From: Cellulomonas sp. 73-92
GTDB taxonomy: Bacteria; Actinomycetota; Actinomycetes; Actinomycetales; Cellulomonadaceae
Assembly: GCF_001898175.1 (NCBI RefSeq)
Contig: NZ_MKTH01000004.1
Coordinates: 124,001-188,000, forward strand
Direction: 5' to 3'
DNA length: 64,000 bases
The notes under the pieces are model-generated. The model was given only the letters and a program-made list of their open reading frames with translations. It was not told where the DNA came from and did no database searches. Position 1 is the first letter of the stretch; each line of letters opens with the position of its first letter. This document shows positions 60,392 through 64,000 of the stretch, one piece after another. A program made the position numbers and the translations under genes.

Positions 60392-61921
60392 ATGGCCTCC
60401 TACCTGCTGCGACGCCTCGGGGTGTCGCTGCTCATCCTGCTCGGGGCGTCGTTCCTCGTGTACATGCTGGTCTCCGTCTCCGGAGACCCGCTCGCCGAGT
60501 ACCGCACGTCGAACAAGCCGAACAAGGAACAGCTCATGGCGGCGCGCATCGCGCTGCTGCACCTCAACGTCCCGGCGCCGGCGCGCTACTTCGTCTGGCT
60601 CTCCGGTGCGGTCAAGTGCGTCGTCCCCGGCAAGTGCGACCTGGGCAAGACGATCTCCGGCCAGCCGGTGACCGCGGCCCTCGGGTCCGCGATCCCGTCG
60701 ACGCTCCAGCTCGTGACAGCGGCCATCCTGCTGGCCATCGTCATCGGCGTCGCGATCGGCATCGTCACCGCGCTGCGGCAGTACTCCGGCTTCGACTACA
60801 CGGTGACGTTCTTCACCTTCCTCTTCTTCTCGCTGCCGAGCTTCTGGGTCGCGGTGCTCCTCAAGGAGTTCGGCGCCATCAAGTTCAACGACTTCCTCGG
60901 CGACCCGAAGGTCAGCACGACCGCGATCCTCGTCATCGCCCTCCTCAGCGGGATCGTGTGGGCGCTGATCATCGGCGGCACGTGGCGGCGCCGTGGGCTG
61001 ACGTTCGTCATCGCGGCCGCGGCGGCAGCCGCCGTGGTGGTCTACCTCGAGGCCTCCAAGTGGTTCCAGTACCCGGGTCTCGGCGCACCCCTGGTCATCG
61101 TGTTCGGCGTGGCGATCGCCGTCGGTGTCACGGTGCTGCTGGCGGGCCTCCAGCACCGCAAGGCCCTCTACTCGTCGCTCATCACGGTGGCGCTCGGTGT
61201 CGTCGCGATGTACGCGCTGCGCCCGGTGCTCGACCACGCCTCGTTCTGGCTCCTCGTCCTCCTCGGGCTGGCGGCCGTGGCCGCCGGCCTGCTGGTCGGC
61301 TGGCTGATGGGCGGCTACGACCGCTCCCAGTCGATGAAGGCGGCGGCACTGACGAGCTTCCTCGTCGCCGGGCTCGTGCTGCTGGACCGGTTCATGAAGA
61401 GCTGGCCGCAGTACGTGTCCGTCGCCAACGGCCGCCCGATCGGCACGATCGGCGCGTCGATCCCCAACCTCGATGGCGACTTCTGGATCACCGGCCTCGA
61501 CAAGTTCAGCCACCTCGTGCTGCCGACGACGGCGCTGCTGCTCATCTCGCTCGCGTCCTACACGCGGTACTCGCGGGCGTCGATGCTCGAGGTGATGGGC
61601 CAGGACTACGTGCGCACCGCGCGGGCCAAGGGCCTCTCGGAGCGGGTCGTCGTCACCCGGCACGCGTTCCGCAACGCGCTGATCCCGCTCGCGACCGTCG
61701 TCGCGTTCGACATCGGCCAGCTGCTCGGCGGCGCCGTCATCACGGAGAACGTGTTCTCGATCAAGGGCATGGGCCAGCTGTTCATCCAAGGCCTGCAGCG
61801 CCAGGATCCCAACCCCGTCATGGGGACGTTCATCGTCGTCGCCATCAGCGCCGTCGTGTTCAACCTGATCGCCGACCTCGCGTACTCGGCGCTCGACCCG
61901 CGTGTGAGGGTGACCGCATGA
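60392..61921 (+). CDS. Peptide ABC importer permease (DppB-like), enlarged
   Basis: 509 residues; ordinary DppB/OppB proteins are about 310-340. The N-terminal helix and scaffold (LLRRLGVSLLILLGASFLVYMLV) and the C-terminal permease signature (EVMGQDYVRTARAKGLSERVVVTRHAFRNALIPLAT) are standard. Between them, about residues 170-345 are an extra block of five or so hydrophobic helices of unknown role. ATG 60392 is chosen; TTG 60389 directly precedes it. Overlaps the next permease gene by four bases. Confidence 0.9.
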   Translation: MASYLLRRLGVSLLILLGASFLVYMLVSVSGDPLAEYRTSNKPNKEQLMAARIALLHLNVPAPARYFVWLSGAVKCVVPGKCDLGKTISGQPVTAALGSAIPSTLQLVTAAILLAIVIGVAIGIVTALRQYSGFDYTVTFFTFLFFSLPSFWVAVLLKEFGAIKFNDFLGDPKVSTTAILVIALLSGIVWALIIGGTWRRRGLTFVIAAAAAAAVVVYLEASKWFQYPGLGAPLVIVFGVAIAVGVTVLLAGLQHRKALYSSLITVALGVVAMYALRPVLDHASFWLLVLLGLAAVAAGLLVGWLMGGYDRSQSMKAAALTSFLVAGLVLLDRFMKSWPQYVSVANGRPIGTIGASIPNLDGDFWITGLDKFSHLVLPTTALLLISLASYTRYSRASMLEVMGQDYVRTARAKGLSERVVVTRHAFRNALIPLATVVAFDIGQLLGGAVITENVFSIKGMGQLFIQGLQRQDPNPVMGTFIVVAISAVVFNLIADLAYSALDPRVRVTA

Positions 61922-63015
61922 GCTCCGAACGTCTCACCGACACGCTGGACAGCCGGGAGGTCCCCGAGGACGTCAAGGGGCTGTCGCAGAGCGCTCTCGT
62001 GCGCAAGCGGTTCTTCGGCCACACCGGCGCCATCGTCTCGCTCATCGTGCTGGCGTTCGTCATCACGCTAGCGATCAGCTCCGTCGGCGTCGGCTTCCAC
62101 GGCTGGTGGAAGTACGACTGGAAGGGCGTGACCCCGCTCCTCAACGGGGGTCACCCGACGCTCAAGCTGTTCCCGCCGTCGCTCGGCGACCATCCGTTCG
62201 GGCAGGACGCGATCGGCCGCGACTACTTCGCCATGACGATGCGCGGCGCGCAGATCTCGCTCATGGTCACGGTGATGGTCGGCCTCATCTCCGGGCTCGT
62301 CGGCGTCATCGTCGGGTCGCTGTCGGGGTTCTTCCGGGGCTGGGTCGAGTCGGTCCTCATGCGCTTCACCGACGTCGTCATCATCATCCCGATCCTGCTG
62401 CTCGGCGCCGTCGTCGCGTTCAACTCCACCGCCAACGTCTTCGTGCTCGGCGGGCTGCTCGGTCTCACCGCCTGGACGGGCATGGCGCGACTGGTGCGCG
62501 GCGACTTCCTGACGCTGCGCGAGCGGGAGTTCGTCGACGCCGCGCGCCTGGCCGGCGCCTCGAACCGGCGAATCATCTTCAAGCACATCCTCCCGAACGC
62601 CATCGGCGTCATCACCGTCAACACGACGCTGCTCATGAGCTCGGCGATCCTGCTCGAGACGGCGCTCTCGTACCTCGGCATGGGCGTGCGTCCGCCGGAC
62701 ACCTCGCTCGGCCGGCTGATCAGCGAGAACCAGGCGGCGTTCCAGACGCGGCCGTGGCTGTTCTGGTGGCCCGGGCTGTTCATCGTCATCATCTGCCTCT
62801 GCATCAACTTCATCGGCGACGGCCTGCGCGACGCGTTCGACCCGCGGCAGAAGAAGCTGGTGCTCAAGCGCGTCAAGGAGCCGGACTTCGACCCGCTGCT
62901 CGAGGCGACGCAGGCCAGCGCGCTGCCGGGCTTGCCGCTCAGCGAGATCGTCGCCGCACCGGCCGCCGCGGGCGGCCAGACGACGACCATCGAGTTCGAC
63001 GAGGGCGGCCGGTGA
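61918..63015 (+). CDS. Peptide ABC importer permease (DppC-like)
   Basis: 365 residues, six helices. N-terminal cytoplasmic segment to about residue 38, a periplasmic loop (about 62-100) and the EAA motif in REREFVDAARLAGASNRRIIFKHILPNAIGVI, which contacts the ATPases. Family motif FGQDAIGRDYFAMTMRGAQISL precedes the transmembrane core. The C-terminal 50 residues (FDPLLEATQASALPG...) extend beyond ordinary DppC and are acidic/alanine-rich. Confidence 0.94.
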   Translation: MSSERLTDTLDSREVPEDVKGLSQSALVRKRFFGHTGAIVSLIVLAFVITLAISSVGVGFHGWWKYDWKGVTPLLNGGHPTLKLFPPSLGDHPFGQDAIGRDYFAMTMRGAQISLMVTVMVGLISGLVGVIVGSLSGFFRGWVESVLMRFTDVVIIIPILLLGAVVAFNSTANVFVLGGLLGLTAWTGMARLVRGDFLTLREREFVDAARLAGASNRRIIFKHILPNAIGVITVNTTLLMSSAILLETALSYLGMGVRPPDTSLGRLISENQAAFQTRPWLFWWPGLFIVIICLCINFIGDGLRDAFDPRQKKLVLKRVKEPDFDPLLEATQASALPGLPLSEIVAAPAAAGGQTTTIEFDEGGR

Positions 63016-63029
63016 CCGGCCGGACGGCC

Positions 63030-63644
63030 TCAGAGCGCGAGCTGCAGCGCGACGCCCAGGGCTACCAGCACGACGAGCGCGACGAGCGCGCGCACGTCGA
63101 CGCGGCGCGTCACGGGGGTCTCGTCGGCCTCGCCGAGCGCGAGCGCTCCGGACTCGGCGAGCGCCTGCCAGCGGAGGCGGACGACGCGCGCGACCTGGCC
63201 GCTCGCCGCGGACGGCAGGTCGCCGACGTCGGCGCCGATCCGCGGGTCGTGGCCGCTCGCCCGCAGGTCGACGACGCTGGCCATCGCGGCCGCGTAGCGG
63301 CCGGGGCCGGGTGCCGCGAAGGCCTGCACCGTGCGGTGCGGCGTCACGAAGGTGCACGCGAAGCGGGTGCGCACCTGGATGAGCGCGGCCCACGGCACGT
63401 GGTACCCGGCGAGCGGGTTCACCACGTCGACGCCCTCGTCACCCACCAGCACGCGCGGCTTGCCGAAGACCAGCCAGCCCGCCAGGGCGCCGGCCAGCGC
63501 GAAGGGGGCCGCCTGCACCAGGGCTCTCGCGCCGCCGTCCACCCACTGCGCGAACGCCAGCCCGGCCGCCACCACGACGGTCCCCAGGAAGGCGGGCAGC
63601 CAGCTGCGGGGGCGGTACGTCCAGTCGTTGTCGCTCGTCGGCAC
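63030..63644 (-). CDS. PH-domain membrane protein
   Basis: 204 residues. Two N-terminal helices (about 14-34 and 42-60), a bacterial PH-like domain (about 64-125, VLVGDEGVDVVNPLAGYHVPWAALIQVRTRFACTFVTPHRTVQAFAAPGPGR), a linker and a C-terminal helix (about 184-203). The type is frequent in actinobacteria, role unknown. It is inserted against the direction of the peptide-importer operon, between the second permease and the ATPase. GTG 63644. Confidence 0.85.
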   Translation of the reverse strand: MPTSDNDWTYRPRSWLPAFLGTVVVAAGLAFAQWVDGGARALVQAAPFALAGALAGWLVFGKPRVLVGDEGVDVVNPLAGYHVPWAALIQVRTRFACTFVTPHRTVQAFAAPGPGRYAAAMASVVDLRASGHDPRIGADVGDLPSAASGQVARVVRLRWQALAESGALALGEADETPVTRRVDVRALVALVVLVALGVALQLAL

Positions 63645-63670
63645 GTCGTCATGATCCCAGGAGTTGTTCG

Positions 63671-64000
63671 ATGACCACGACGCCCCTCGGCGCCCCGGTG
63701 CTGCAGGTCCGCGACCTGAGCGTGGACTTCGCCGTCAACAAGAAGTGGGTGCCGGCCGCCGTCGGGCTCAGCTTCGACGTCGCCGCGGGCGAGGTGCTCG
63801 CGATCGTCGGCGAGTCCGGCTCCGGCAAGTCCGTCACCTCGATGGCGATCCTGGACCTGCTGCCGAAGAACGCGCGGATCAAGGGGTCCGTGCGGCTCAA
63901 GGGCGAGGAGCTGCGCGGCGCCTCGGCGTCCCGGCTGCGCCACATCCGCGGCAACGACATCGCGATGATCTTCCAGGAGCCGATGACGGCGCTGAACCCC
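63671..64000 (+). CDS. Peptide ABC importer ATP-binding protein (DppD-like), N-terminal part
   Basis: The first 110 codons are present and the window ends inside the gene. Walker A GESGSGKSV and the Q-loop MIFQEPMTALNP are complete and typical of DppD/OppD; Walker B and the signature lie beyond the edge. AGGAG (63659-63663) is seven bases before ATG 63671. Its substrate context is given by the binding protein and permeases upstream, but it needs its own promoter or readthrough because the PH gene interrupts the operon. Confidence 0.93.
   Translation, partial: MTTTPLGAPVLQVRDLSVDFAVNKKWVPAAVGLSFDVAAGEVLAIVGESGSGKSVTSMAILDLLPKNARIKGSVRLKGEELRGASASRLRHIRGNDIAMIFQEPMTALNP

Noticed and set aside
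1..64000. tRNA or rRNA genes
   Set aside because: I looked for T-loop and cloverleaf signatures by eye on both strands and found none; a covariance-model scan would be needed to be certain.

Overview
The window is GC-rich, densely packed actinobacterial chromosome. Short overlaps of the ATGA/GTGA type, many GTG starts, mycothiol metabolism (Mca), a class II fumarase, a CrtYe/CrtYf/CrtEb C50-carotenoid cluster and a CE7 acetylxylan esterase point to a Micrococcales bacterium, plausibly Cellulomonas or a relative. That assignment is inference. I saw no rRNA, tRNA, CRISPR array, transposase or phage gene.

Layout. 1-5.6 kb: tail of a Bax-inhibitor-like gene, cystathionine beta-synthase, a DUF2510 membrane protein, a DUF222/HNH protein whose start codon sits in a LexA box, and a CE7 esterase. 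5.7-12.2 kb: FKBP, a TetR/hydrolase pair, a decayed ligase fragment, a lipoprotein, an ATP-dependent DNA ligase, a YdeI-like protein, a second LexA-box gene (a 94-residue orphan), a hexapeptide-repeat protein and MsrA. 12.2-36.6 kb: mostly core genes (cystathionine gamma-synthase, threonine deaminase, PhzF, GreA, DUF4307, Mca, nitrilase, TrhA, Z-prenyl synthase, PhoH2, PadR plus MFS pump, FumC, carbonic anhydrase, sugar kinase, XseB/XseA, IspH, RmuC, an ABC exporter, DedA, YchF). From memory of M. tuberculosis, the order cbs-metB-greA-mca-trhA-uppS-phoH2-fum-xseB-xseA-ispH-ychF matches Rv1077 to Rv1112, so this is an old conserved block with local insertions.

36.6-45.4 kb: a small regulator/membrane-protein pair, then a seven-gene overlapping operon: an ArsR repressor followed by six subunits related to complex I and group 4 hydrogenases. 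The catalytic subunit lacks all four cysteines that would hold nickel-iron, while the small subunit keeps its iron-sulfur cysteines. This is an energy-converting-hydrogenase-related (Ehr) complex, laid out like M. tuberculosis Rv0081-Rv0087. It is the most interesting system here because its redox reaction is unknown.

45.5-48.3 kb: GNAT acetyltransferase, OsmC-like protein and an ABC exporter whose ATPase gene carries a frameshift. 48.3-56.8 kb: an eight-gene carotenoid operon (idi, crtE, crtB, crtI, crtYe, crtYf, crtEb, mmpL) on the minus strand, divergent from a MarR/CrtR-type regulator. 56.9-64 kb: truncated hemoglobin, rhomboid-like protein and a peptide-type ABC importer (binding protein, strong terminator, two permeases, an antisense PH-domain gene, and an ATPase cut by the window edge).

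Regulation visible in the sequence: two LexA boxes on start codons; clear dyad operators beside the TetR, PadR, winged-helix and ArsR genes; a large dyad between trhA and uppS; and many -10 hexamers 6-8 bases before the start codon, implying widespread leaderless mRNAs.
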